In this document: positions 47,211 to 56,859 of the stretch, piece after piece
Layout: the number at the start of each line of letters is the position of its first letter
Numbering within the stretch: the first letter of the stretch is position 1
Source of the DNA: Sphingopyxis sp. JAI128
GTDB lineage: Bacteria > Pseudomonadota > Alphaproteobacteria > Sphingomonadales > Sphingomonadaceae
Direction of reading: 5' to 3'
DNA length: 64,000 bases
Assembly: GCF_014207235.1 (NCBI RefSeq)
Contig: NZ_JACHDA010000005.1
Coordinates: forward strand, 1-64,000
Notes under the pieces: generated by a model
What the model was told of the DNA's origin: nothing
Databases searched by the model: none
Seen by the model: the letters and a program-made list of their open reading frames with translations, nothing else
Translations under genes and position numbers: made by a program

Positions 47211-49511
47211 CTAGAAGGCCAGGCGGACCTCGACGTCGAACGTGCGCGGTGCCCGGGGAACGACTGAACGGACGGCGCCGAGGGCAAAGCTGCTCGACGA
47301 TACATAGCTGTAGGATGTGGTGTCGAAGATGTTTGATGCGCTTGCGACCAGACGAAGTCGCGAGCTCGCATCCCAGACGATGCGCGCGCTCGTGGTACGA
47401 TAGGAGGGGGCGCGGTATCGGTCGGTGTTGAAGACGCTGAAATATTGGCTGGCCACAAAACTCTGGGTCAGGCTCACGCTCACGTCCCCGAGCGTCGCCA
47501 GCGCGTTCAAGGTGAGTTTATGGCGCGGCGATTGTGGCAGCCTGTCGCCTTCGAGGTCCTGCGGCGCGGACGACGCGCTGGCCGGATCCACGACGCCGGC
47601 GAAACGGTCGAAACGCGCGTCGAGATAGCCGTATATCGCCCTGAGCATCAGCTGGGGAACCGGGCGGTAGCTCAGCTCGGTCTCGGCGCCGAACGCGTGC
47701 GAGCGCGGGGCATTGGTGAAGATCGACTGGACGATGCCCGGCGCCACTTCGAAGCTGACCGGGACTTGCAGGTCATGATAGTCGTAATAAAAAAGCGCGG
47801 AGTTCCACTGAAGCGCACCGATGCGCTGCTTGAGTCCGAGTTCATAGGCGGTGATCGTCTCTTTTTCGACGATCGGGCGCGGGATGAATCCGCCGAGCTT
47901 GAAGCCGCCCGATTTATAGCCCTGGCTGACGTTCGCATAGAGGAGCGTATTGTCGCTAGGCTCGAAACCCACGCCGAGATTGCCGGTGAAGCCGCCCCAC
48001 TGGTCTCGCATGGGGCGGCCGCGGTTCGAGATGCCGTAGGTATTTCCAGGATCGACCGCTACGTCGTAGAAGATCTGGAACTGCTCCTCGTGGCCCGATT
48101 TATGGTCGAACGTGTAGCGCGCGCCGCCTGTAAGCGACCAACCGGGCGAGAAGCGCCAGGTGAGCTGGCCAAAGCCCGCCAGCGCCTCGCTGCGAACCTC
48201 ACCCCGCTGGTAATAATAGGCCCGCTGCGGATTCGTGATGGGAGCGACCCCTGCCAGTTCCACCGGATTATCGAACAGGGCGACGTCGGGGACTGTGATA
48301 GAATAGGGCTGGTCGATGTGTTCCCAATAATAATAGGCCCCCAGAATCCAGTCGAACCGCCCCCCCGGCGAGGACAGGATGTTGAGCTCGTGGCTCGTCC
48401 AGCGCTTCTTTTCCTCGACCACCTCGACATAATTGGTCGATACGGGGAACACCGTTCCGAACGCGGCCCGACCGAAACTGGTCCGCGCCGTCCGGTCGAA
48501 GTCGCGATCCTGAAAATACTCATATTGGGAATAACCACCGATGTAGCGCATGCTCACCGCATCGGTATCTAGGGACAGCTGGGTGGTGGCGCCGAACTGG
48601 TTGCGCAGCCTTTGCCGCCCCCCGTAATTATAGGCCACTTGATACGGATCCTCGAGCCCGGGGTTCAGCAACGGATCGAGGCCGAAGGTCGGGTTGGCGA
48701 CCAGTCCACCGTGATACGGCGTGGTTCGCCATGGATCGATCGCGACATCGGGGCGCGGCGCCCGGTCGTAGGCCGAATGACCGAGCTTGAGCCACCAGTT
48801 CAGCGTCGGCGTGATATCGGCCTCGACCTGACCTTCGACCGCATAGCTCCCTTGTGTCCACTGGTCGGGCCCGGCGAGATTCTCGACGAACCCCCGCTCT
48901 TGTTTGACGCGTGTTCCGCTTAGGCGGACCCGGATGCCGGGGGTGATCGGGCCGCTGACCGCACCGGCGATGCTCCAGCGCTCGTAGTCGCTGAGGCCGG
49001 CGCGCAGATCGAAGCGCCAGTCGGCGGTGGGCCGCTTCGTTATCACGTTGACGGCGCCGCCGATCGAGTTCCGCCCGTAGAGAGTTCCCTGCGGCCCGCG
49101 CAGGACCTCGACGCGCTCGACGGAGAAGTCGGAACCACCGATGACGTCGGACTCCGAGGTGTAGAACCCGTCGACGTAGTTGGCGACGCCGGGATCGCTT
49201 CCAAGTTCATTGGTGACGCGGCCGATCCCGCGGATGCTGACCCGGTTCGGGGTATCCGAGATCGCCAGGCCCGGCGTGAAGTTTGCGATATCCTGGGTCG
49301 TCTCAATCCCCGTGCGGGTCCGATCCTCGGCCGTGAAGACCGAAACGGCCGCCTCGACCTCGTTCACGCCCTCGGCCCGCTTCGTCGCGGTCACGACGAT
49401 ATCCTGATCCGCGACGCCCTTGCTCTGCTGGGCCGCCGCCGCAGTCGGAGCCAGCACGCCTGCTGCAAGAGCCATGGCGCAAATCGGTCCGCCCCCAATC
49501 GCATTCTTCAT
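47211..49511 (-). CDS. TonB-dependent receptor (766 aa)
   Basis: The ATG follows GAGGGTG. The signal peptide ends in TAAAAQ (about 28), followed by a TonB box QDIVVTATKR. The plug has GVNEVEAAVSVFTAEDRTRT, RVSIRGIGRVTN, and SVERVEVLRGPQGTLYGRNS. The barrel ends with TFDVEVRLAF. It belongs to the group used by sphingomonads to take up hydrophobic or aromatic compounds. It should be the outer-membrane entry for the catabolic locus to its right (minus strand). A strong terminator follows. Confidence 0.95.
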   Translation of the reverse strand: MKNAIGGGPICAMALAAGVLAPTAAAAQQSKGVADQDIVVTATKRAEGVNEVEAAVSVFTAEDRTRTGIETTQDIANFTPGLAISDTPNRVSIRGIGRVTNELGSDPGVANYVDGFYTSESDVIGGSDFSVERVEVLRGPQGTLYGRNSIGGAVNVITKRPTADWRFDLRAGLSDYERWSIAGAVSGPITPGIRVRLSGTRVKQERGFVENLAGPDQWTQGSYAVEGQVEADITPTLNWWLKLGHSAYDRAPRPDVAIDPWRTTPYHGGLVANPTFGLDPLLNPGLEDPYQVAYNYGGRQRLRNQFGATTQLSLDTDAVSMRYIGGYSQYEYFQDRDFDRTARTSFGRAAFGTVFPVSTNYVEVVEEKKRWTSHELNILSSPGGRFDWILGAYYYWEHIDQPYSITVPDVALFDNPVELAGVAPITNPQRAYYYQRGEVRSEALAGFGQLTWRFSPGWSLTGGARYTFDHKSGHEEQFQIFYDVAVDPGNTYGISNRGRPMRDQWGGFTGNLGVGFEPSDNTLLYANVSQGYKSGGFKLGGFIPRPIVEKETITAYELGLKQRIGALQWNSALFYYDYHDLQVPVSFEVAPGIVQSIFTNAPRSHAFGAETELSYRPVPQLMLRAIYGYLDARFDRFAGVVDPASASSAPQDLEGDRLPQSPRHKLTLNALATLGDVSVSLTQSFVASQYFSVFNTDRYRAPSYRTTSARIVWDASSRLRLVASASNIFDTTSYSYVSSSSFALGAVRSVVPRAPRTFDVEVRLAF

Positions 49512-50037
49512 AACACCCTCCCGATTGTCTCACTATGTTGCGAGCTCATGTGCGATGATGGCGGAAGCGGCCGGCCGAACCATAACCAAAGTGGTCAAGG
49601 GCTGTATGGAGCAAATTGTCGTTTGCGGGAAAAGTGATGCCCACAGGACAGCAAGCCTATTTCGTCGCCGACGGGGTTCGAGACGCACGTGAGGCGGGTC
49701 CCGCGCATCGCGCAAGGATGCGTTCAGTCCCCATGCCATACGGCGGTCTCCCTCGGCGCTCTACCGCATAGATAGTGCCACGCTGCATCGGGCGGATGCT
49801 AGACCGGCGACCCAATGCGACCTCCACCGGTCGATCAGCCACCGCGAGGAAAGACGTTTGCATGGGACGCAAAGCGCCGCGGTGCGAACGCCTACAGCTG
49901 GTAGAAGCGGCAAGCAAATGACGACATGGACGGACTGGATCGAGCAGCTGCCGGAAAGCGCAACCCTCGCAATATCATCCGGCGCCGCAACAAGGCGGTT
50001 GAATGGACCGGATAATAAGTTGAAATTCAAGGAGAAC
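49512..50037. other. Gap between TonB receptor and GFA genes
   Basis: 526 bases, no recognised gene. A frame in line with the GFA gene extends upstream but lacks family sequence, and the AAGGAG at 50029 marks the true start. The receptor promoter should lie just right of 49511. Confidence 0.5.
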
Positions 50038-50472
50038 ATGACAGTGCAGGATGAGATGCGGGGCCGCTGTCTTTGCGGTTCGATTTCCTTCACGCTTGGT
50101 TCCGCACCGCACGCGACGAGAGCATGCTGGTGTCGCGACTGCCAATATCTGAGTTCGGGAAACGCGTCGCTGAGCCTGTTCTTCGACAGCGACGCGCTTT
50201 CGGTCGCGGGCGAGCCAGCGGCTTATATTCGCAAGTCGGACGGCGGCCGAGAAATCCAGACCGAGTTTTGCAGCACGTGTGGAACACCGCTTTTCGCCCG
50301 GGACTTGGGCGACAGGGCGTTTGTGGCCGTGCGTCTGGGAAGCCTCGATGACCGCGAAACGGGCGAGCCTTCCAGTACTATCTGGACCAAATCCGCACCC
50401 AGCTGGGCGCGTATCGATGTTACGCGGCCGCGATCTGCGGGACAGCCGCCAATGTCGCAGTCGGACCAGTAG
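50038..50472 (+). CDS. GFA family (glutathione-dependent formaldehyde-activating-like) protein
   Basis: 144 aa, ATG after AAGGAG. The zinc-binding cysteines appear as RGRCLCGSISF, RACWCRDCQYLSSG, and EFCSTCGTPLF, the full GFA pattern. The members bind one or two zinc ions; the proposed glutathione-formaldehyde reaction is shown for very few. It stands alone, so the role here is open. Confidence 0.92.
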   Translation: MTVQDEMRGRCLCGSISFTLGSAPHATRACWCRDCQYLSSGNASLSLFFDSDALSVAGEPAAYIRKSDGGREIQTEFCSTCGTPLFARDLGDRAFVAVRLGSLDDRETGEPSSTIWTKSAPSWARIDVTRPRSAGQPPMSQSDQ

Positions 50473-50544
50473 TCCCGAAACGGCTGACGACGCTATCGCA
50501 ACGCTTGTTCGAACGGCGACACAACAAGAGGGTGGAAGCCGGAA

Positions 50545-51081
50545 TCACTTGTCACCGATCCCTCCATCGCGCGTCTCGGCAGGAAGATCGAGACCAGAAT
50601 CATACTGACGGAGTTCTTCCGCGGTGGGACGCTCGAATTGTCCGGCCCAGCGGATGAGATCGTCCCGCGTCATGACGAAAGCACCTGGGTCGGCTCGAGC
50701 GTTCCGCCGGGAGACGCGCGCCCATAATTCCTCGATCGGTGCGTCGAGAAAATAGAGCGCTACCCTCGCGCCGTGCTGGCGCGCACCGGCGCGAAGCGTG
50801 TCGCGCTCGGCTCTCGACCAGATGCCCCAGTCGAGCACGACGTCCCGGCCGAGGTCGAGCGCACGCGCGGCAAGATTCCACTGGAGCTTCTCGATCCGCG
50901 CCCGATAGGGCCCGAACTCGGCCTCCTGCGTGGTCATTTGCGGGAAAAGGGCCTTCAGCCACTCATCGCCCGTGAGACGCAGCGCCGGCGCCTCCCCCTC
51001 GATGCGTCTGGCAAGGGTGGTCTTTCCCGCACCAGGGAGACCACAGGGAAGATGGAGGGTCGGTGACATTCTCACGGCCAT
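50545..51081 (-). CDS. P-loop ATP-binding kinase-like protein
   Basis: 178 aa. Walker A LPCGLPGAGKTTLARRI (about 10-26), then LTGDEWLKALFP and VVLDWGIWSRAERD, with the lid region ARVSRRNARADPGAFVM. The pattern is that of the zeta-toxin/chloramphenicol phosphotransferase group of small AAA_33 kinases; no antitoxin is adjacent. Start at 51081 or at ATG 51069. The substrate is unknown. Confidence 0.87.
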   Translation of the reverse strand: MAVRMSPTLHLPCGLPGAGKTTLARRIEGEAPALRLTGDEWLKALFPQMTTQEAEFGPYRARIEKLQWNLAARALDLGRDVVLDWGIWSRAERDTLRAGARQHGARVALYFLDAPIEELWARVSRRNARADPGAFVMTRDDLIRWAGQFERPTAEELRQYDSGLDLPAETRDGGIGDK

Positions 51082-51265
51082 GTCTGCCCGACCAGGTCGC
51101 CCCGGGCCCAGGCGCTGCGGCGTATATTGTCATCGGCGACAGGGCCAAAGTGTCGCGCTGGCCACTGCCCCGGGACGGCGAAACCTCGAGCCAGGGTAAT
51201 GCCGATATAACTGGGCCGAGGGGCCGGCGAGATCGCGGGAAGTCGCGGCGCGCTATGGCCTGGTG

Positions 51266-52999
51266 TCATCGTTCGAGCGACACCTCGGTGGTCTTATCCG
51301 CGCGCTCGATCCTGATCTGCAACGGGCCTTGAGTGCGCCGGATGAGTTCGCCGATTTCCAGCGTGGACAAGCCTTGAAGCGACTGTCCGTTGATGGCGCG
51401 TATCCGGTCTCCTGCCACAATCCCGGCGCGATCGGCCGCGCCGCCGGGTTCGACCGCCACCACCGCAGCGAGGTCGGGGGAGACTTTTGCAAAGGCGGCC
51501 CCAAGCCCCAGGGGCGCTGGCGGCGTGTAATCGGCGGTCCGGAGGAGCAGTATCGTCGCATTCTGGTAGTCAAAGGTGATCGCGAAGTTTGCGAGTATGT
51601 CCGTGCCGATGTTGCCCGCCGTAGCACGCGAGGCGAATGCTCCGCTTGTGCTCTCCGAAAAACTCACGGGCAGGCCTCCGAGATCGAAGCCTCCGACTGA
51701 AAAGGCGTGCCCGCGCGTGGTCCATCGGGGAACAAGACCTCCGACGCCCATCGCCACCCCGCGTTCGCCCTGCCTGAGCATGTCCACGTCCATCTCGGAC
51801 AAGGCCCACGGCGTGTGAAGCATCGTCGTGGACGCGTTGCCCGTGTCGATGAAGAACAGCCCCGGACGGCCATCGAGCGCCGCGTTGACCAATGGCGTAT
51901 CGTCGATGAACTCAATGGGGAGTCGCCCGGAAGCACTGCGCGCCGTGCTTGCTGGCGGCGCGATGACGAGGCGGCGCTGCGCATAGTCGATCGTCACCGC
52001 CGCCCGCTCGAAAAGCTGGAGCCCGAGGATGCCGGCGATGGGATCGTCCTTGCCTCGCTCGATCGCGGGGTATGGCAGCGGCAAAACGAGGAACGGCTGG
52101 TTTACGAGCCTCGCCTCACCGATGTCGACGCTGTCGACCATGGCCCGGCTGCTCTCGATACGCGCGCCGCCCGCACCGCCGGTGCTTTCCCGGCCCTCGA
52201 GCGTCAATCCGAGGCTCGCCGCGACCGTCGAAGAGAGAATATTATGACCGCCGGTATCGACGATGAACGGCAGGGGGCGCGATCCGTTGATCGACGCCCG
52301 AACGACGACACGGCCATCGAACTCTATCCCGACTTCCGCGCGCGCCTTCCCCTCCGAAAAGATGACCGGATTGACCGGGATGGGCCGCGTGGTGATGCAG
52401 CCCGAAGATTCGGGAATCATTTGCGCTTTCGAAACGTGAACGACGCGGCCGCCCTCGCCCGCTCCTGTAACTTCGGAGAAGGGGACGGCGACACCTGGGG
52501 CAACCTCCCGGAAATCCGAGAGCGTCCAAGTCTCCGGTGCGAGATCTCCGGCGATGGTGACCTGCGTGCCGGCAGCGCCGCGCGAGACGGTGACGGGAAG
52601 ACCCCGGGCGACTTCCTGGGTAAAAGGCTCGTCGTCGGCCGTCCCGTGCCGCTTCGAAATCAGGGCGCCATGCGCGAAGACCCAATGAAGCGATCGCAGC
52701 CTTCGCTGCGCAAAGTCGGCGTTCAGCGGATGGACGCCGCCCGACTCGTCCACCTCCCAGCCTTCGCTGCCCGACCACGTCACCCCGCCTCCCTGTAGCC
52801 GGTCCTCCGCGAACTCCGCAAAGCGACCCTGCCCAAGGTCGACGCATCGTCGCCAGGCAAGGTTTCTGCCGGCAACCTCCCTGGTGCCTTCCAACACGAC
52901 CACGCGTGCATGGGCGTCTGCGAAACCGGCCCCGCCAAGAGCGACGGCGCACAGGACGACCGGCGCAATATACGCCCGCATTCGCGACATTCCCTTCAT
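51266..52999 (-). CDS. Retropepsin-like aspartyl protease with PDZ domain
   Basis: 577 aa from ATG 52999 (others at 52990 and 52981). A signal peptide ends near GFADAHA. Two aspartyl-protease halves carry the DTG motifs FIVDTGGHNILSSTV (about 248) and FFIDTGNASTTMLHT (about 384), so a full pair is built in one chain. Residues about 495-577 form a PDZ domain (PGGAADRAGIVAGDRIRAIN). The N-terminal 200 residues are unassigned. Proteins of this build act on peptides in the periplasm; a substrate is unknown. Confidence 0.9.
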   Translation of the reverse strand: MKGMSRMRAYIAPVVLCAVALGGAGFADAHARVVVLEGTREVAGRNLAWRRCVDLGQGRFAEFAEDRLQGGGVTWSGSEGWEVDESGGVHPLNADFAQRRLRSLHWVFAHGALISKRHGTADDEPFTQEVARGLPVTVSRGAAGTQVTIAGDLAPETWTLSDFREVAPGVAVPFSEVTGAGEGGRVVHVSKAQMIPESSGCITTRPIPVNPVIFSEGKARAEVGIEFDGRVVVRASINGSRPLPFIVDTGGHNILSSTVAASLGLTLEGRESTGGAGGARIESSRAMVDSVDIGEARLVNQPFLVLPLPYPAIERGKDDPIAGILGLQLFERAAVTIDYAQRRLVIAPPASTARSASGRLPIEFIDDTPLVNAALDGRPGLFFIDTGNASTTMLHTPWALSEMDVDMLRQGERGVAMGVGGLVPRWTTRGHAFSVGGFDLGGLPVSFSESTSGAFASRATAGNIGTDILANFAITFDYQNATILLLRTADYTPPAPLGLGAAFAKVSPDLAAVVAVEPGGAADRAGIVAGDRIRAINGQSLQGLSTLEIGELIRRTQGPLQIRIERADKTTEVSLER

Positions 53000-53248
53000 A
53001 GAAGATTCCACGATGTTCCCCTGACAGATGGCTCGACGCACAGCGTCGAGCGGCACTCCGTCGATGCCCTGCGGAATGCAAAGGCCCCAAGATGCAGATT
53101 TCGGTGCCGCCCAGCGATGTCAGCAGGCTTTGCGGCGAACGCTCGCGCGGGACCCTCGAACGGTCGACATCCCAGGCGACCACATTCAATGCGCCTTGTA
53201 TGCTGAAACACGCCGATCAGGTTGGCCGGGTCTCGTGACCTTGCAGAT

Positions 53249-53560
53249 TCATGAGCCAGTTATGGACAACCCGTCCAGTTCCTCGACGCCTGTCTTAACG
53301 TCCCAAGCCAAGAGCTCATATTGAGCCAGGTCGAGTTCGGTGAACGGGTCGTCATCACGCACGCGGTTCAGCGCAGCTGTGATTTCGTCATCACCGACGC
53401 GCAGCAATAGCGCGCCACCATGATGTGGCTTGAACGGACCCGACGCGATCAGCACGCCCTCCGATTTCAGGCGAAGCAGATAATCCCGGTGCGCCTGCCG
53501 ATGTTCTTCGGCGACCTGGTCGATTGGGCATCGGTAGCGAACGATAGCAAGCGCATACAT
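53249..53560 (-). CDS. YciI family protein
   Basis: 103 aa from ATG 53560 after AAAGGAGG. The YciI fold is seen in MYALAIVRYRCPIDQVAEEH, RQAHRDYLLRLKSEGVLIAS, GPFKP and the buried HGGALLLRV. The conserved His and Asp pair (RxxHR-DYL) is present. The function of the family is uncertain, with dehydrochlorinase-like activity in one member. Confidence 0.9.
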   Translation of the reverse strand: MYALAIVRYRCPIDQVAEEHRQAHRDYLLRLKSEGVLIASGPFKPHHGGALLLRVGDDEITAALNRVRDDDPFTELDLAQYELLAWDVKTGVEELDGLSITGS

Positions 53561-53655
53561 AGCGGCCTCCTTTCTCAAGGTGTTGCCTCAAATGCCGAGC
53601 TCGGGCCAGCACCCGCAAGGGGAACGACATAGGAGTGTCCGGTCTCCATCGGAGC

Positions 53656-54909
53656 TTACGAAGTCCGCGTGTTTCGCGCAGTGACGAGGACGCAAAGCAG
53701 CGGAAGCGCCGCAGCATAGACATATTGGGTCAGGGTTACACCGATGCCGAAGGGGAACCAGATATCAGGTGCGCCCAAAAGCTTGACTTCGGTGATAAAG
53801 AGCCCGACCGCCATCAGCCCCATGGCCGCTAGCGCCAGGCTCCGGCGCTCACCGCCGCGCCAGATGTGCACGGCGGCGTTGACGAACAGAGCAAGCGAAA
53901 CGTAGCGGCCTGCCGAGCCAAGCGCCTGGACGTGGAGCACCACCCCCGCGACACGCATCGCCCATGCTGCGATGGCGCAGATGAAGACGAAGGTTCGGTT
54001 TCGCCCTGGTACCCAGACGTTCCAGGCGATGGTCCACCCCAGCATGGTCAACGGAGCGAGCAGAAGAGCGTTCAGCCAAACAAGCGGGGCGACGTCCAGC
54101 AGGCCGGTCCACGCTGCAACTGCATTGCCAAGCCGAAGGAAGGCCGTCGTTATGAGCGCTATCGCAAGCCAATGCGCGAAGCTTGGCCGGTCCTTTCTCA
54201 GGCTGCCGACCAATGCGATTACGGCGAGCAACATCATCATCCCTGCCAACGCCACTTCGACGATATAGCCTGCAATGGTCCGATTCCACTGCGCGGCATG
54301 CAGACGTTCGCCAAACGCGAGCGATGCCAATGTCGGGGCACTTCGCAAACCGCCGCTATGGTTGTCGCGCTCAAATCCGGGCTGCAGGTAAGCACGAATT
54401 GCCAGGATCCCGGTTTGGCCGCCGTCCTCGGGCAGCCGAACCAGCAGCGGGCGGGCGATAGTGACGCGGGGGCGCTGGTTGAAGTCTCCGACACCGCCGA
54501 CGAGCCTGCCATTCCAGAACATCTGATAACCGTCGTCGACCATCGTCGGCCCCAGCAGAGCGAGCTCGCCATTCCATGGCAGCCGGATCTGGCGGCGATA
54601 CCAGCCATACCCCTCGAGGTCGGGGTGTCCGCGTGCCCGCCAGCCATCGAGCAGACCTGGCAGTCCAACGTCGTTGTCCCGTGTCGCCGGGGTAGACAAC
54701 AGGGTGACCCGTTCCCAATCTGCGTCGTCCGCTTGCGGGCTTGCCCATGCGGGGTCGTCTCCGGGGTGGAAGCGCCATTCGCCGTAGAGGGTGCGCGCGG
54801 TCCCGACCGGGTCCGGCCGGCCCCCGACCGCCAGCATCGCGACGACCGCCAGCGACGCTATCGCCGCAAGGGCCAGATAGGCACGTCGCAAAAAGCGATC
54901 CAAAACCAC
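53656..54909 (-). CDS. Seven-TM membrane protein with extracytoplasmic jelly-roll domain
   Basis: 417 aa from GTG 54909 after GGGAGGG. An N-terminal membrane segment (about 10-28) is followed by a periplasmic domain like the carbohydrate-binding part of beta-galactosidase (GEWRFHPGDDPAWAS, GYGWYRRQIRLPW, FWNGRLVGGVG). About seven helices follow from residue 205. This resembles 7TMR-DISM receptors, but there is no cytoplasmic signalling domain after the last helix (the end is LVTARNTRTS), so output, if any, must come through a partner. Confidence 0.8.
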   Translation of the reverse strand: MVLDRFLRRAYLALAAIASLAVVAMLAVGGRPDPVGTARTLYGEWRFHPGDDPAWASPQADDADWERVTLLSTPATRDNDVGLPGLLDGWRARGHPDLEGYGWYRRQIRLPWNGELALLGPTMVDDGYQMFWNGRLVGGVGDFNQRPRVTIARPLLVRLPEDGGQTGILAIRAYLQPGFERDNHSGGLRSAPTLASLAFGERLHAAQWNRTIAGYIVEVALAGMMMLLAVIALVGSLRKDRPSFAHWLAIALITTAFLRLGNAVAAWTGLLDVAPLVWLNALLLAPLTMLGWTIAWNVWVPGRNRTFVFICAIAAWAMRVAGVVLHVQALGSAGRYVSLALFVNAAVHIWRGGERRSLALAAMGLMAVGLFITEVKLLGAPDIWFPFGIGVTLTQYVYAAALPLLCVLVTARNTRTS

Positions 54910-55201
54910 GCCCTCCCATGAAATACCGAGGAAAGTCGAAGGCGGCCAAGCTAGGAATGGTCGTTCATGCGCTTGTCTTCAGGACCCATTTCCCGCTATC
55001 TGCGCCATCATCAGGCAATGCGATTGCCGGCCGCTTTCCTGCAATGAACGACTGTAACGGCATCTCCATTCAGGCAACCATTTCGCGGCGGACGGTCGAG
55101 CGGTTCACCTGAAGTGTACCGTGCCGGCCCATCCTGGCCATAGGCATACGCCGCGCGCAAAACCCAAGCGCGACTGTTCATGCCCGCCAATCAATTGCTG
55201 C

Positions 55202-56740
55202 TCAGGGGGGGTAGCCCAAACGAACGGCTTTGATCTCTGTAAACGCCGAAACGCCTTCGAGGCCGTTTTCGCGACCATAGCCCGACAATTTCGTCCCGCC
55301 GAAAGGAAGTGTCGCCTCTCCGCCGCCGCCGTTGACGATCACCTGGCCTGCTTGGAGGCAGGCGACCATTTCCATCGCCCGGCGCAGGTCGCGCGTCCAC
55401 ACCTTGGCCGAGAGTCCATAGGCGCTGTCATTCGCGAGGGCAGCGACGGCGTTCGGCGCTGCCCCGTCTTCAAAGGCCGTCACAGCTATGACCGGCGCAA
55501 AGATCTCCTCGCGCCAGGCCCGTGCGCCGGGATCCACGCCCTCGAGGATCGTCGGGGGGAAGAAGTAACCGGCGCCAGGCATTGGCGTCCCGCCAGCGGA
55601 TGCGCGAGCGCCTTGCTCGATTGCCTCTGCCACGATTGCCGCCGCCCGCGCTCGCTGTCGCTCGCAGATCATCGCCCCCATGTCGACATCCTGCCTGTAA
55701 CCCGCCCCAACGCGGACACGCGCCATCTCGGCCCCGAGAAGGTCGATGAAGATCGAGTAGACCGTTTTCTGAACAAAAAGCCGCGAGCCGGCAGCACAAT
55801 ATTGGCCGCTCTTGAAGCATATCTCCGATGCAATGGCGGCCGCCGCCCGGGGCAGATCGGCATCGTCGAAAACGATCACCGGGGATTTTCCCCCAAGTTC
55901 CAGAACGGTCCGCTTGAGGTTGCTGTCCGCGGCAGCAGCGATGATCGAGCGGCCCGTGTCGACGGAGCCGGTGAAGCTGACCATGTTTACAGCCGGGTGG
56001 CGCGCCAGCGCCGCGCCCGCGATTCCGTCGCCGGTGACGATATTGATAACCCCCGGGGGGAAGCCGACCTTGCGACAGGCCTCTCCGATCCGTAATGCGG
56101 ATAAAGGCGCCAGCTCGGACGGCTTGACCACAACGGTGCAGCCGGCGGCGAGCGCCGCACTCAGTTTCTGAATCGTCATGAGGAACGGCGCGTTCCAAGG
56201 TGTGATAAGTCCCACCACACCCACGGGCTCGCGCAGGTAGTAATTGGCGCCGCTTTGGCACGCCGACTGCATCGCCGTCGCACCGTTCACCTTTGTCGCC
56301 CAGCCCGCATTGTCGCGAAGGGCACGCAGTCCAAGCGGCAGGTCGCCACCGGCGATCGACGTCAGTGTGTGCCCGGCGTCCAAAGCTTCTATCAGCGCCC
56401 ATTGATCGACCTCCCTCTCGATCCTATCGGCGAGCGCGAAGAGAAGCGCAGCGCGCTGCGACGCCGTCAGTAGCGGCCAGCCCCCTGATCGGAGGGCTGT
56501 TTCGGCCGCCGTCACCGCACGATCGATGTCATCGGCATTCCCCGCAGCGAACTCGGCAATCGCACGGCCGGTCGCCGGGTCTTCGGTAATAAGGGTGCTG
56601 CCGGCCGAACCTGTCCGCCACCTCCCCTCGATCAAATGGCCTGAAGTTCGTGCTTCGAGCTCGCGCAATAGACTTTCGATGTGCTCCTCTCCGAAACGGT
56701 CGGCAATGGACGGCTGGTTTCCGGAATTTTCCTGTTTCAT
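55202..56740 (-). CDS. Aldehyde dehydrogenase family protein
   Basis: 512 aa, the usual length. NAD-binding TPWNAPFLM and the GSVDTGRSI block, the catalytic Glu in VLELGGKSPVIVF, the nucleophile Cys in CFKSGQYCAAGSRLFV and the final PFGGTKLSGYGRENG are all there, so it should be active. It oxidises an aldehyde to the acid with NAD(P). It is divergent from a MarR gene with palindromic sites between, so probably induced by a MarR ligand. Confidence 0.95.
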   Translation of the reverse strand: MKQENSGNQPSIADRFGEEHIESLLRELEARTSGHLIEGRWRTGSAGSTLITEDPATGRAIAEFAAGNADDIDRAVTAAETALRSGGWPLLTASQRAALLFALADRIEREVDQWALIEALDAGHTLTSIAGGDLPLGLRALRDNAGWATKVNGATAMQSACQSGANYYLREPVGVVGLITPWNAPFLMTIQKLSAALAAGCTVVVKPSELAPLSALRIGEACRKVGFPPGVINIVTGDGIAGAALARHPAVNMVSFTGSVDTGRSIIAAAADSNLKRTVLELGGKSPVIVFDDADLPRAAAAIASEICFKSGQYCAAGSRLFVQKTVYSIFIDLLGAEMARVRVGAGYRQDVDMGAMICERQRARAAAIVAEAIEQGARASAGGTPMPGAGYFFPPTILEGVDPGARAWREEIFAPVIAVTAFEDGAAPNAVAALANDSAYGLSAKVWTRDLRRAMEMVACLQAGQVIVNGGGGEATLPFGGTKLSGYGRENGLEGVSAFTEIKAVRLGYPP

Positions 56741-56780
56741 TGGCGCTCTTCCCGGCAGATAGATATGGTCTGGACATTAT

Positions 56781-56795
56781 GTAGATACTATCTAC
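56781..56795. promoter_or_regulatory. Perfect palindrome, likely MarR operator
   Basis: GTAGATACTATCTAC is a 15-base perfect palindrome with central C, 41 bases upstream of the aldehyde dehydrogenase start. It sits in an AT-rich promoter segment shared by the divergent MarR gene. Confidence 0.75.
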
Positions 56796-56803
56796 TAAAT
56801 ATT

Positions 56804-56820
56804 GGTAGACATTGTCAACC
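56804..56820. promoter_or_regulatory. Second imperfect palindrome, likely MarR operator
   Basis: GGTAGACATTGTCAACC has eight-base arms that match at seven positions. It shares GTAGA with the first palindrome, so both may be bound by the same MarR dimer, one for each promoter. Confidence 0.65.
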
Positions 56821-56859
56821 ATTGATCGGCTGTGGGTGTGGGAGGGGTTCGCGATCGTG

